This document shows positions 1-5,962 of a DNA stretch of 9,766 nucleotides, piece by piece (the stretch's first letter is position 1; each line of letters begins with the position of its first letter). The stretch covers positions 1-9,766 of the forward strand of contig JAITHR010000037.1 of NCBI GenBank assembly GCA_031279895.1. The letters are read 5' to 3'. Source of the stretch: Spirochaetaceae bacterium (GTDB lineage: Bacteria; Spirochaetota; Spirochaetia; Treponematales; Breznakiellaceae). The notes beneath the pieces are model-generated. The model saw nothing but the letters and a program-made list of their open reading frames with translations. It was not told where the DNA came from and searched no databases. Made by a program: the position numbers and the translations under genes.

Positions 1-579
1 CCGGCCATACGGACACCGGTGTTGACCGCAAGGGTCGAGGCCGCGTTCGCGAAACTGGAGGCGGCCATGCGGTACATGAAAGACCGCTACTTCAAAAAGC
101 CGCCTCTTATTGACGAGGATTTCGTTTCCCTGGGGCTCGTGCCCAAAGACACGAAGCCCACGCCCGCGGTGAAGCCTAAGAGCCACGTGCTGACCGTGCT
201 CCACTATCAGGGGTTCGACACGGTGATGATCGAGTTGTCCGTCATGCCCGGGGACCCGGAAGTGGACGACGACTGCCGCATTGAAATCGGGAGGCGGATC
301 ATGCCCCACGGCGGCGCCACCCTGGAACAGGCCGCCGGGCCGAAGCATTACCTTATGAAGCCGCCGGTTTCCGGTGAGGAGCTCGACAAGCTGCTCGACA
401 CGACCCGCGCGCGGGAGCCGGTGTCCTTTGACCCGGAGGACGGCGGCATGACCGCGTACTTCTCCGCCCGTTTCGTGAACTCGCGGAACGAGGCCGGCCC
501 CTGGGGGCCCATCGCGGCAATCATCGTCCCCCGCGCCGACAACCCCGCGGGAGCGGGCCCGTCTCCGACGGTTCCATAA
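1..579 (+). CDS. Conserved protein of unknown function, 5'-truncated by the window edge
   Basis: The frame is open from base 1 (reading P-A-I-R-T-P-V-L-T-A) with no stop upstream, so the real start probably lies before the window; a GTG at 19 is the first possible internal start but has no visible ribosome site. The visible ~190 residues begin with a helical part containing MKDRYFKKPPLIDEDFVSLGL, followed by a beta-rich part and a C-terminal stretch with AYFSARFVNSRNEAGPWGP and a final AIIVP. This arrangement resembles a family of uncharacterised proteins I associate with Treponema and Bacteroidetes, in which the last segment reads like a fibronectin-type strand pattern (Y-F-x-x-R-x-x-N-x-R-x-E-x-G-P-W). 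I cannot give a function. The last codons (S-P-T-V-P, stop TAA at 577-579) lie inside repeat modules shared with other spacers, so the tail is probably repeat-derived. Confidence 0.75.
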   Translation, partial: PAIRTPVLTARVEAAFAKLEAAMRYMKDRYFKKPPLIDEDFVSLGLVPKDTKPTPAVKPKSHVLTVLHYQGFDTVMIELSVMPGDPEVDDDCRIEIGRRIMPHGGATLEQAAGPKHYLMKPPVSGEELDKLLDTTRAREPVSFDPEDGGMTAYFSARFVNSRNEAGPWGPIAAIIVPRADNPAGAGPSPTVP

Positions 580-672
580 GCGTCTTGCGAAGCGGCTCAA
601 AGCGGCCCGCCGGCGGCGGGTGGCACATAAGCGTCTTGCGGAGCGCGGCAAAGTGGTCGTTGACTGCTGAGA
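559..672 (+). repeat. Mosaic repeat block 1 (hairpin + CATAAGCG modules)
   Basis: This block overlaps the end of the first gene. It starts with hairpin CCGTC-TCC-GACGG (559-571), then the module CATAAGCGTCTTGCG (575-589), which recurs at 626-640 and 2181-2195. A GC palindrome CCCGCCGGCGGCGGG lies at 606-620; the 23 bases 605-627 recur identically at 7925-7947. At about 643-664 the sequence GGCAAAGTGGTCGTTGACTG is the near-exact reverse complement of a module at 5646-5665 and 5891-5910. Bases 673-760 are GC-rich and hold no gene I can support. Confidence 0.8.
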
Positions 673-784
673 GGCGCGGTTAAGCGGACTGACCGGCTGA
701 AAGGCGCGGCGCGGGACGCTGTTTAAAACCCGCTGGCGGGCGGAGACGGCGGGAAGCTTATTTACCTAAAATTTTCTATAAAAA

Positions 785-788
785 AGGA
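785..788 (+). promoter_or_regulatory. Ribosome binding site that places the start at 797
   Basis: AGGA (within AAAAAGGA) ends 8 bases before the ATG at 797. It overlaps an in-frame ATG at 788 and so cannot serve that codon. I therefore start the protein at 797. The upstream 761-784 is AT-rich and may hold the promoter, but I see no convincing -35/-10 pair. Confidence 0.65.
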
Positions 789-796
789 TGATTATT

Positions 797-2059
797 ATGC
801 GCTATCTCATTAAACGTGCTGGACGTGTTTTTTCCAGCGTTCTGTTTCTTGCCTGTATCACCAAAGCTCCGGCGCAAACGGCGGCGGAATGGAATACCTT
901 TAATATTACCGATCTAACCGTGCCGTCGGCCAGCCCGCTTCTGAGTAGTTATTTTACGCAGACCTTGGATTCGAGCCGGCGCGCCAACTTTGATTATCTT
1001 GATATTGGTTTTAACACCCATGAATTTAAGGTGCATGAGAAAGGGCAGGACGATACCGGATCATCGCAGGTCAACGTGGCGGCGGCGATCAAGCTGCAAC
1101 TGCCAAACTGGACGCTGTTTAGGTTCGAAATCCCTTTATACGGCGGGTCGGTGCTTACCATAAGTGATACGGTAAAAGCTTCTAGTAATACGGGTCTTTT
1201 TGCGGGAAGCGGCCTGCATATCATAACCGATTACGTGTCGCTCTACGGATACGCGGCATACGGATACGACAGCCACGCTGACAGGAACGCCTATAACGCG
1301 GCCTATAAGAATTGGGAAGAGAGCGGCAGCGGCCTTCAGCCTGTAATGAGCGATTACGGGCACAAAACACACGGTTTGTTGTGGAGCGTCATGCCGGTTG
1401 TTACCGCGAAAAATATTCCGTTACTGGGAAGCGTGTTCTCGCTGTTTGACGCCTATCTCACCTTGGGAAGCGACGCGGACGGGTTCAGGCCGTCCTATCA
1501 GGCGCGGGCGCTGTTCAGGGATATACCTGTGGGGAATGCCCGCATCGGCCTTGCCGCAATTACCGGCAGCGACTGGTACAACTCTCTTGACGCGAAGTAT
1601 ACGGTATACGGCGGCAGAATCGGCTTCCAGTCGGCGGATTTTCAATTACTCAAAGTTCCGACTAAAGTATCCGTTATCGCGGAGGCCGGATACCGGATGT
1701 TTTTCGATGTGGCCGCGGAAAACAGCTCCTTTTACCAAGACGGGCCTTACGGCCGGCTGTTTCTGGGATTGTCATCATGGACAGACACGATGGACATATA
1801 CTCGTTATCAAAAAGTACCGGCCGGTTTAATTGGTATCTTATGGTTGAAAGCAGCCGCCAGAGCTGGCCTTGGCCCAAATTCGGACTCATGCTTATCTAC
1901 AAATATCAGTGGGAAGGTAAGATCTATACGGACTTCTTTTACGAGGATGACTATGCAAATGGAGCGAAATTGGCTCTCAGTTACAAGGATGCTGCGTGGG
2001 TTAGGCGAGATAGTTTTCGCTCTGTTTGGGAATCATGGCGAAAATCATTGCTACAGTGA
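797..2059 (+). CDS. Secreted, probably outer-membrane beta-barrel-like protein
   Basis: This is a 420-residue protein. The N-terminus MRYLIKRAGRVFSSVLFLAC has a basic region and a hydrophobic core. An A-P-A at residues 24-26 would suit signal peptidase I. The L-A-C at 18-20 could alternatively be a relaxed spirochaetal lipobox, so a lipoprotein is possible. The mature part has no long hydrophobic helix but many short amphipathic, aromatic-rich stretches with alternating pattern (for example around 100-115, 140-160, 250-280, 290-330 and 340-400), as expected for an outer-membrane barrel. The last strand-like segment (about 390-400, A-L-S-Y-K-D-A-A-W) is followed by a ~20-residue polar, tryptophan-containing tail rather than the usual terminal aromatic residue. 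I recognise no named family. It stands alone, followed 18 bases later by a hairpin/T-run. Its base composition is visibly less GC-rich than the neighbouring genes, which may mean a different history. Confidence 0.7.
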   Translation: MRYLIKRAGRVFSSVLFLACITKAPAQTAAEWNTFNITDLTVPSASPLLSSYFTQTLDSSRRANFDYLDIGFNTHEFKVHEKGQDDTGSSQVNVAAAIKLQLPNWTLFRFEIPLYGGSVLTISDTVKASSNTGLFAGSGLHIITDYVSLYGYAAYGYDSHADRNAYNAAYKNWEESGSGLQPVMSDYGHKTHGLLWSVMPVVTAKNIPLLGSVFSLFDAYLTLGSDADGFRPSYQARALFRDIPVGNARIGLAAITGSDWYNSLDAKYTVYGGRIGFQSADFQLLKVPTKVSVIAEAGYRMFFDVAAENSSFYQDGPYGRLFLGLSSWTDTMDIYSLSKSTGRFNWYLMVESSRQSWPWPKFGLMLIYKYQWEGKIYTDFFYEDDYANGAKLALSYKDAAWVRRDSFRSVWESWRKSLLQ

Positions 2060-2076
2060 AAGGCATACGGGAGGGC

Positions 2077-2094
2077 GCAGCCTCCGGCTGTTTT
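2077..2094 (+). terminator. Hairpin plus T-run after the outer-membrane-like gene
   Basis: CAGCC-TCC-GGCTG forms a 5-bp GC stem with a TCC loop and is followed directly by TTTT, 18 bases after the stop codon. This has the form of a short Rho-independent terminator. The same hairpin is the core module of the mosaic repeats of this window, so here the repeat seems to double as terminator. Confidence 0.6.
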
Positions 2095-2457
2095 AAACGG
2101 CTTCCCGCTTAGCGCCTGTAAGCGGTCTTTGTCCGCTTTGCCGCGGTATCACGACGTTATATGCCACCCTCCGGCGGTTCCATAAGCGTCTTGCGGAGCG
2201 CCGCGAACCACGCGCCGCCCCTTACCGCGCACAACAACGCACGGCTCCCGAACCGTCGGAGGCTGCGCGAAGCGTAGCCGCGCCTAAGCAGCAGCCAGCC
2301 CCGCTCACTGGACACGGTGTTGCACCACTCGGAAACAACAGTGCTGAAGCCGTCGGAGACGGGCCGCGCCTGGGCTGTGCCAGCCCGCTTACCGGACACG
2401 GTGTTGCACCATTACGAAGCAACAGGCGGCCCTGTTTGAAACAGCCGGAGGCTGCGG
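2078..2457. repeat. Mosaic repeat block 2 between convergent genes
   Basis: The whole 2060-2388 spacer is repeat modules, continuing into the last ~22 codons of the minus-strand gene. In order it holds: hairpin with TCC loop (2078-2090); a degraded copy of the TGTAAGC...CGCTTTGCCGCGGTATCA module (2117-2150); a CCTCCGGCGG + CATAAGCGTCTTGCG unit (2169-2195). Then come reverse-oriented units: hairpin half-sites CCGTC-GGA-GGCTG (2253-2265), GCGCGAAGCGTAGCCGCGCC (about 2266-2285), GGACACGGTGTTGCACCA (about 2312-2329), hairpin CCGTC-GGA-GACGG (2350-2362), a second GGACACGGTGTTGCACCA (2394-2411) and hairpin CAGCC-GGA-GGCTG (2442-2454). The hairpin loop reads TCC in the left part and GGA in the right part, so orientation flips between the two convergent genes. 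No gene is supported here. Confidence 0.85.
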
Positions 2458-4560
2458 AGACGGGGGAGGCTGGGCGGGGCGGATGGGGGCGGATTGGGTT
2501 ACGCGCAGGATGTAATCATCGGTTTCCGGCGGGGGGAGCGGGTCAACGATAGGGTCCCACACGGTATAGAGCGCCTCGGCCTCCAAGGAACCGGTAAAAT
2601 CCAACGGAAGGATAATCTCCGTAACAAACGGGTTAGGCGGCCCCTCGCCCGCCTGAAACACGATGGATTTCCAGTCATTGTCCGCACGGTACGGCATGGG
2701 AGCCGCGTAAATCACCGGCAGGGTTTGGTCCGCGCAGGTAAGGCGCAGGTTGAAACGGAGCGGGTCCCCCTGTGCGCTGACGGTCACCGTAACACTCCGC
2801 CTTTCAAGAAACACCCGCTCCCTGACGGTTATTGCAAGCATACCGCGCTCGTCTTCTATGGTCCGGCGCACCGGCGCAGGGGGCTGGTTTTTGGAGCGGT
2901 ACAGCGTATAGAAACAGAGCGCCCCAAGGCCCGCGGCAAAACACGCGATAATCGGCGCGAAACGGCGCATCGGAGACGGCGCGTTTTGGTTCCGCTCCCG
3001 CAGCGCGGCGCCCCTTTCAAGGAGGAGCATGAACGGCAGGATGATAACCGCTATGTAGAGGGAGGTTAGCACGCCTTGGGAAAGCAGTATCTCCGTAAAC
3101 CGTCCGGCAGCCGAAGGGGAACCGCCGCTTTGCAGGATGTTCTCAAGGGGGCCTAGCGCGGATATTGCGGCACACGCCACACACGCATATACCATGAGGG
3201 GCTTTTTGAAAGCCGCGCCTGACGCGGCGCAGAGGAGCGCCCAGAGGAAGAGCGGGGTAAAGGAGATGTCCAGAACCGCCGCGATAAGTACGCCGGCGAT
3301 TACCAGCACGACCGCGCTGTTGCCGTAAAAACCCGCCTTTTGCGGTATTTTGAAGGACGCGCCAAGGGAAAAGAGCGCGGAAAATAACGGGAGGGCGATG
3401 ATTATTTTAAGAAACGCCAGCCCCGCGTCGCTGCGGGCCGCGCCGTATCCCAAAAGCCGTCCCGCAGCGGCCACCGTGAAGCCCGCAAGTTCGAGGGACA
3501 CGGTTAAGGCGAGGATAAAAAGCGGGAATACCCACGCATAACCCAGGAACATCCGCCACAGTACGACGGCTCTCTTCCGGTACAGCGTAAAGTAGGTGAG
3601 AACGCCCATGAAAAAGAGCCCCGTTATCCCCAGAAACACCATGACCGTTACCGACTCCGGCACAAAGAAAACCTTTCTCCCGAAAGACGCGATGAGAAAG
3701 TGGCGGTCGAGGCTGCCGGCTGCACCGCCAAGGGCGCCGGCGTAATCAATGAGGGAGCGGGCCAGGTCCGCAGGCGCGACCGCGGCGTCCCCGGACCGTG
3801 CGGTCTCCCCGGCGAGGTACAGCGCGTCTATCAGGCGGGCGTGGGCGGAGCGTATACTATCCGGGCCGCTTACCAGACCCAGTTTATACAGCTCGTTAAA
3901 GCGCACCGCCAGATCCGCAGGCACGGGGGCAGCGTCCCAAAGCCGGCACAGCGTCTCCAGCGCGGCGCGGGAGCTTATCATCCGCCCGGCACCGTGATGG
4001 ATAATGACCCTTTGGGGCGGCGCGGCAATATCCATATACAAAAGCACCGTGTTTTCAGGATCTTCGAGGGTGGTATAGAGGTCTTCCAGCCCCAGGCGGA
4101 AGTTGGGATCCCTGCTGTCTTTCGGGAGGCGGGACGTCTCGTTTCCCAGAAACGCCAGGGTAACAGGCTGGGGGAAAGAAGAGTCCGCGGCGGAGCGGAT
4201 AAAGGCCAGCGCGGTCTCAACGCCGAACGGGAGGCGCCGCGCAAGGCCGCCGGAAGGCGCCGCGTCTTTTTCTTCGGCGCCGGAAAGGGGGACCGCCAGA
4301 ACGAGCGCCCGCTCGCCGGCGCGGTTTTCCGAGTTCGGCGCCGCGGGGATGCGCACGTGGATTGAGGAGCCGAAGCCGCCGAATTCCGCGAACAGGGGGC
4401 GCTCTTCAAAGGGGACGCCCTGTTCCTCCAAAGCGCGGGCTACCGCGTGAAGGAGCGCGGACTCCGAGTCGGGCTTTTCCGGCGCCGCGGGAATAGCAGG
4501 CGGAAACAGGGAAAGCGCTATAAAACACACAAAAAACAGGGGGGAACCGCGCCGGAACAT
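2389..4560 (-). CDS. Large polytopic membrane protein, possible degenerate M28-like extracytoplasmic domain
   Basis: This is a 723-residue protein from the ATG at 4560, which gives a clean signal-type N-terminus (MFRRGSPLFFVCFIALSLF then P-P-A-I-P-A-A); a TTG at 4611 would add 17 residues. Neither start has a good ribosome site. Residues ~30-300 form a soluble domain. Its order (L-V-L-A-V-P-L-S-G, A-L-A-F-I-R-S, V-T-L-A-F-L-G-N-E, V-L-L-Y-M-D-I-A) resembles the strand order of M28 aminopeptidases, but the H-x-D and E-E zinc residues are not evident, so activity is doubtful. Eight hydrophobic segments follow (roughly 304-323, 336-357, 381-399, 414-430, 433-450, 454-471, 497-514, 534-553), then a soluble beta-rich domain (~570-690). 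M28 domain plus many membrane helices recalls GPAA1/ER metallopeptidase architecture; this comparison is inference. The final ~22 residues after a proline-rich linker (P-P-P-S-P-Q-P-P) are encoded by a mosaic repeat, not by family sequence. Confidence 0.75.
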   Translation of the reverse strand: MFRRGSPLFFVCFIALSLFPPAIPAAPEKPDSESALLHAVARALEEQGVPFEERPLFAEFGGFGSSIHVRIPAAPNSENRAGERALVLAVPLSGAEEKDAAPSGGLARRLPFGVETALAFIRSAADSSFPQPVTLAFLGNETSRLPKDSRDPNFRLGLEDLYTTLEDPENTVLLYMDIAAPPQRVIIHHGAGRMISSRAALETLCRLWDAAPVPADLAVRFNELYKLGLVSGPDSIRSAHARLIDALYLAGETARSGDAAVAPADLARSLIDYAGALGGAAGSLDRHFLIASFGRKVFFVPESVTVMVFLGITGLFFMGVLTYFTLYRKRAVVLWRMFLGYAWVFPLFILALTVSLELAGFTVAAAGRLLGYGAARSDAGLAFLKIIIALPLFSALFSLGASFKIPQKAGFYGNSAVVLVIAGVLIAAVLDISFTPLFLWALLCAASGAAFKKPLMVYACVACAAISALGPLENILQSGGSPSAAGRFTEILLSQGVLTSLYIAVIILPFMLLLERGAALRERNQNAPSPMRRFAPIIACFAAGLGALCFYTLYRSKNQPPAPVRRTIEDERGMLAITVRERVFLERRSVTVTVSAQGDPLRFNLRLTCADQTLPVIYAAPMPYRADNDWKSIVFQAGEGPPNPFVTEIILPLDFTGSLEAEALYTVWDPIVDPLPPPETDDYILRVTQSAPIRPAQPPPSPQPPAVSNRAACCFVMVQHRVR

Positions 4561-4604
4561 ACCGGTACGGTAGCACGGTTTGCGCGTAAAGACAATGCGC
4601 GGGA

Positions 4605-4633
4605 TAGACAAACAAAACGCCGGCAGGTATAGT
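4605..4633 (+). promoter_or_regulatory. Sigma70-type promoter for the cyclase gene
   Basis: TAGACA (4605-4610) and TATAGT (4628-4633) are separated by exactly 17 bases; each box differs from consensus at one position. Transcription would start near 4640, leaving a leader of about 57 bases before the ATG at 4697. The -10 box overlaps the upstream region of the divergent membrane-protein gene, and its reverse reading TATACC could form part of a weak minus-strand promoter. Confidence 0.6.
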
Positions 4634-4685
4634 TCCGGTAAAACAAAAACCTAACACCGCGGCGCTCGCTTGAAGTTCCGCGAAA

Positions 4686-4691
4686 AAGGAG
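4686..4691 (+). promoter_or_regulatory. Strong ribosome binding site fixing the cyclase start
   Basis: AAGGAG lies five bases before the ATG at 4697. A TTG at 4670 in the same frame is upstream of this site and has no such signal, so 4697 is the start. Confidence 0.85.
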
Positions 4692-4696
4692 TTCCT

Positions 4697-5302
4697 ATGA
4701 CCGTTATAGACATTACCAGAGTGGTGCAGGAAGCGCCGCTCTATCCGGGTACGCCGGTCCCGTCGGTGGAGCGGCTCTCGGACGTGAATAAGGGAGACCC
4801 GTACAGCGTCAGTAAATTTGTGTTTACAAGCCATCTCGGTACCCATGCGGATGCGTTTTCCCATTTTCTCCCGGGCCCGGAGGCGGATACCATAGACCGG
4901 CTACCGCTTGATTACTTTTACGGCCCGGCGCGGGTGGTAACGGTTCCGTCTGACACGCTTATCACGCGGGAGTGTCTCCTTGGCAGGCTCGACTCGGCGG
5001 AGCGGGTGGTTGTTCACGGCGGGGGGCGCAGTTATTTTTCAAAAGAGGCGGTTGATTACCTTGTGGAGCGCGGGATAAAGACCGTTATCACCGATGCGTG
5101 GAGCGTCGCGCCGCCGGACAACGAGACGATAATCCACCAAACACTGTTTCAGGCGAAAATCGCGGTAGTGGAAAACGTTATTCTTGACGGCGTGGCTGAC
5201 GGGGACTACCTCGTAGTCGCGTTTCCCCTCAAGATAAAAGGGAGCGACGGCGCGCCGGTCCGCGCCGCCCTCATCACCTCCGCCAGCGGCGGAGGCACAT
5301 AA
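4697..5302 (+). CDS. Metal-dependent cyclase / kynurenine formamidase-family hydrolase
   Basis: The 201-residue protein matches the putative cyclase (KynB-like) family in length and layout. The N-terminus I-D-I-T-R-V-V-Q-E-A-P-L-Y-P-G-T-P is typical. The metal signature H46-L-G-T-H50-A-D52-A-F-S-H56 supplies the expected histidines and aspartate. H147 (I-I-H-Q-T-L-F) and E159 (V-V-E-N-V-I-L) match the distal histidine/glutamate positions, and the ending D-G-A-P-V-R-A is characteristic. The family includes arylformamidases of tryptophan breakdown, isatin hydrolases and related amide/lactone hydrolases. No tryptophan-pathway gene is nearby, so the substrate is unknown. The usual proline of H-x-D-x-P-x-H is F54 here. 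The protein is probably cytoplasmic and monocistronic, behind its own promoter. Its last residues S-A-S-G-G-G-T come from a repeat-like palindrome (CCTCCGCC-AGC-GGCGGAGG, 5277-5295), and the stop TAA is part of the CATAAGCGTC module. Confidence 0.88.
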   Translation: MTVIDITRVVQEAPLYPGTPVPSVERLSDVNKGDPYSVSKFVFTSHLGTHADAFSHFLPGPEADTIDRLPLDYFYGPARVVTVPSDTLITRECLLGRLDSAERVVVHGGGRSYFSKEAVDYLVERGIKTVITDAWSVAPPDNETIIHQTLFQAKIAVVENVILDGVADGDYLVVAFPLKIKGSDGAPVRAALITSASGGGT

Positions 5303-5500
5303 GCGTCCTGATACCGCGGCAAAGCAGGCGGAGATAGTTTAGCGGCGTAGCGCGGTTCGGGACCAGCCTCCGGCCAGCCTCCGGCTGTTTTAAACATGGC
5401 CGCCTGTTGTTTCCGAGTAGTGCAACACCCTGTCCGGTGAGCGGGCCGGCTGCTGCTTAGGCGCGGCTACGCTTCGCGCAGCCGGCGGCTGTTTGGGAGC
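5298..5500 (+). repeat. Mosaic repeat block 3a, plus-oriented modules after the cyclase gene
   Basis: The modules are: CATAAGCGTC (5298-5307, containing the cyclase stop), TGATACCGCGGCAAAGCAGG (about 5309-5328), a half hairpin CAGCC-TCC-GG (5364-5373), a full hairpin CAGCC-TCC-GGCTG followed by TTTT (5375-5391), AACATGGCCGCCTGTTGTTT (about 5393-5412), GTGCAACACCCTGTCCGGTG (about 5421-5440), GCTGCTGCTTAGGCGCGGCT (about 5449-5468) and GCTACGCTTCGCGCAGCC. The block ends with a CAGCC-GGC-GGCTG palindrome (5479-5491). The same order is seen at 8061-8168 and, reversed, in 2253-2454. Confidence 0.85.
5375..5394 (+). terminator. Hairpin plus T-run downstream of the cyclase gene
   Basis: CAGCC-TCC-GGCTG is followed by TTTTAAAC, about 72 bases after the stop. 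It is identical in form to the hairpin at 2078 and is likewise part of the repeat. It could end cyclase transcription. Confidence 0.45.
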
Positions 5501-5550
5501 CGTGCGTTGTTGTGCGTAGTAAGGGGCTTGTCGTTGTTCGGGGCGTGTGG

Positions 5551-5703
5551 CATGACGCTTATGAAACCGTCGGAGACGGCGTGGTTCGGGGCGCGGCACA
5601 AGACGCTTATGAAACAGCCGGAGGCTTCCTGCCCCGCGCCTGTAAGCAGTCAACGACCGCTTTGCCGCGGTATCAGGACGCTTATAGAACCGTCGGAGAC
5701 GGC
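5551..5703 (-). repeat. Mosaic repeat block 3b, minus-oriented modules
   Basis: Three successive units of reverse orientation are present: GACGCTTATGAAA + hairpin CCGTC-GGA-GACGG (hairpin 5567-5579), GACGCTTATGAAA + CAGCC-GGA-GGCTT (5615-5627), and GACGCTTATAGAA + CCGTC-GGA-GACGG (5690-5702). Before the third lies GCAGTCAACGACCGCTTTGC with CGCGGTATCA (about 5646-5675). The hairpin stems differ between units but the loop and flank stay constant. Bases 5500-5550 hold no feature I recognise beyond similarity of GGGAGCCGTGCGTTGTTGTG to the reversed stretch near 2231-2250. Confidence 0.8.
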
Positions 5704-5856
5704 GCCGGCGGGTAGCCTTCAAACGCCAGCGTTTAGAGTCCAAACGCCAGCGTTTAGAGTCCAAACGCCGGCGGGTAGAGTCCAAACGCCGGCGTTTAGA
5801 GTCCAAACGCCAGCGTTTAGAGTTCAAACGCCGGCGGGTAGCCTTCAAACGCCGGC
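5704..5856. repeat. 21-bp tandem array with a palindrome in each unit
   Basis: Units beginning CAAACGCC start at 5720, 5741, 5762, 5783, 5804, 5825 and 5846, an exact 21-bp period with a partial unit before. The core of the best units is the perfect 14-bp palindrome AAACGCCGGCGTTT (or with CAG in the middle), separated by 7 bases AGAGTCC. Some units read GCGGGT instead of GCGTTT in the right half. The period is divisible by three, so all frames show heptapeptide repeats (such as L-D-S-K-R-W-R on the minus strand), but no start signal or supported gene accompanies them. There are no unique spacers, so it is not a CRISPR. Confidence 0.92.
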
Positions 5857-5950
5857 CCGTCTCCGACGGTTTCAGCATGGCCGCCTGTAAGCAGTCAACG
5901 ACCGCTTTGAGCCGCTCCGTATGACGCTTATGAAACAGCCGGAGGCTGCC
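5857..5950. repeat. Mosaic repeat block 3c next to the recQ 3' end
   Basis: Hairpin CCGTC-TCC-GACGG (5857-5869) runs into TTTCAGCATGGCCGCCTGTAAGCAGTCAACGACC-type sequence (about 5870-5905). This joins the front of the ATGGCCGCC module to the GCAGTCAACGACCGCTTTG module, a fusion not seen elsewhere in the window. Then a minus-oriented GACGCTTATGAAA + hairpin CAGCC-GGA-GGCTG (5936-5948) follows, which faces recQ transcription. Confidence 0.8.
5932..5950 (-). terminator. Probable recQ terminator hairpin
   Basis: Read on the minus strand, GCAGCCTCCGGCTG followed by TTTCAT lies about 15 bases after the recQ stop. The T-run is only three long, so termination may be inefficient. It is the same hairpin module used after the other genes. 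Confidence 0.4.
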
Positions 5951-5962
5951 GTCGGAGGCAGC

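Noticed and set aside
1398..2096. 232-codon plus-strand open frame overlapping the outer-membrane-like gene
   Set aside because: It is in another frame of the same strand, has no ribosome site, and is arginine/serine-rich as shadow frames are; the 797-2059 frame has a signal sequence and start signals.
2034..2111. 25-codon frame starting ATGGCGAAAATCATTGC
   Set aside because: It overlaps the end of the previous gene, has poor spacing to a GGGAA sequence, and its second half is the hairpin module; probably chance or a remnant.
2060..2388. Insertion sequence or MITE
   Set aside because: No transposase frame, no consistent terminal inverted repeats and no target duplication; modules occur in varying combinations instead.
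2494..4365. Plus-strand open frames of 191 and 221 codons
   Set aside because: They are antisense to the membrane protein, rich in R/G/H, without start signals.
5704..5856. CRISPR array
   Set aside because: Units are contiguous 21-mers with no unique spacers of 25-40 bases and no cas genes nearby.
5390..5878. 162- and 127-codon frames with heptapeptide repeats on both strands
   Set aside because: They arise because a 21-bp tandem array keeps all frames open; no ribosome site or conserved flanking domain.
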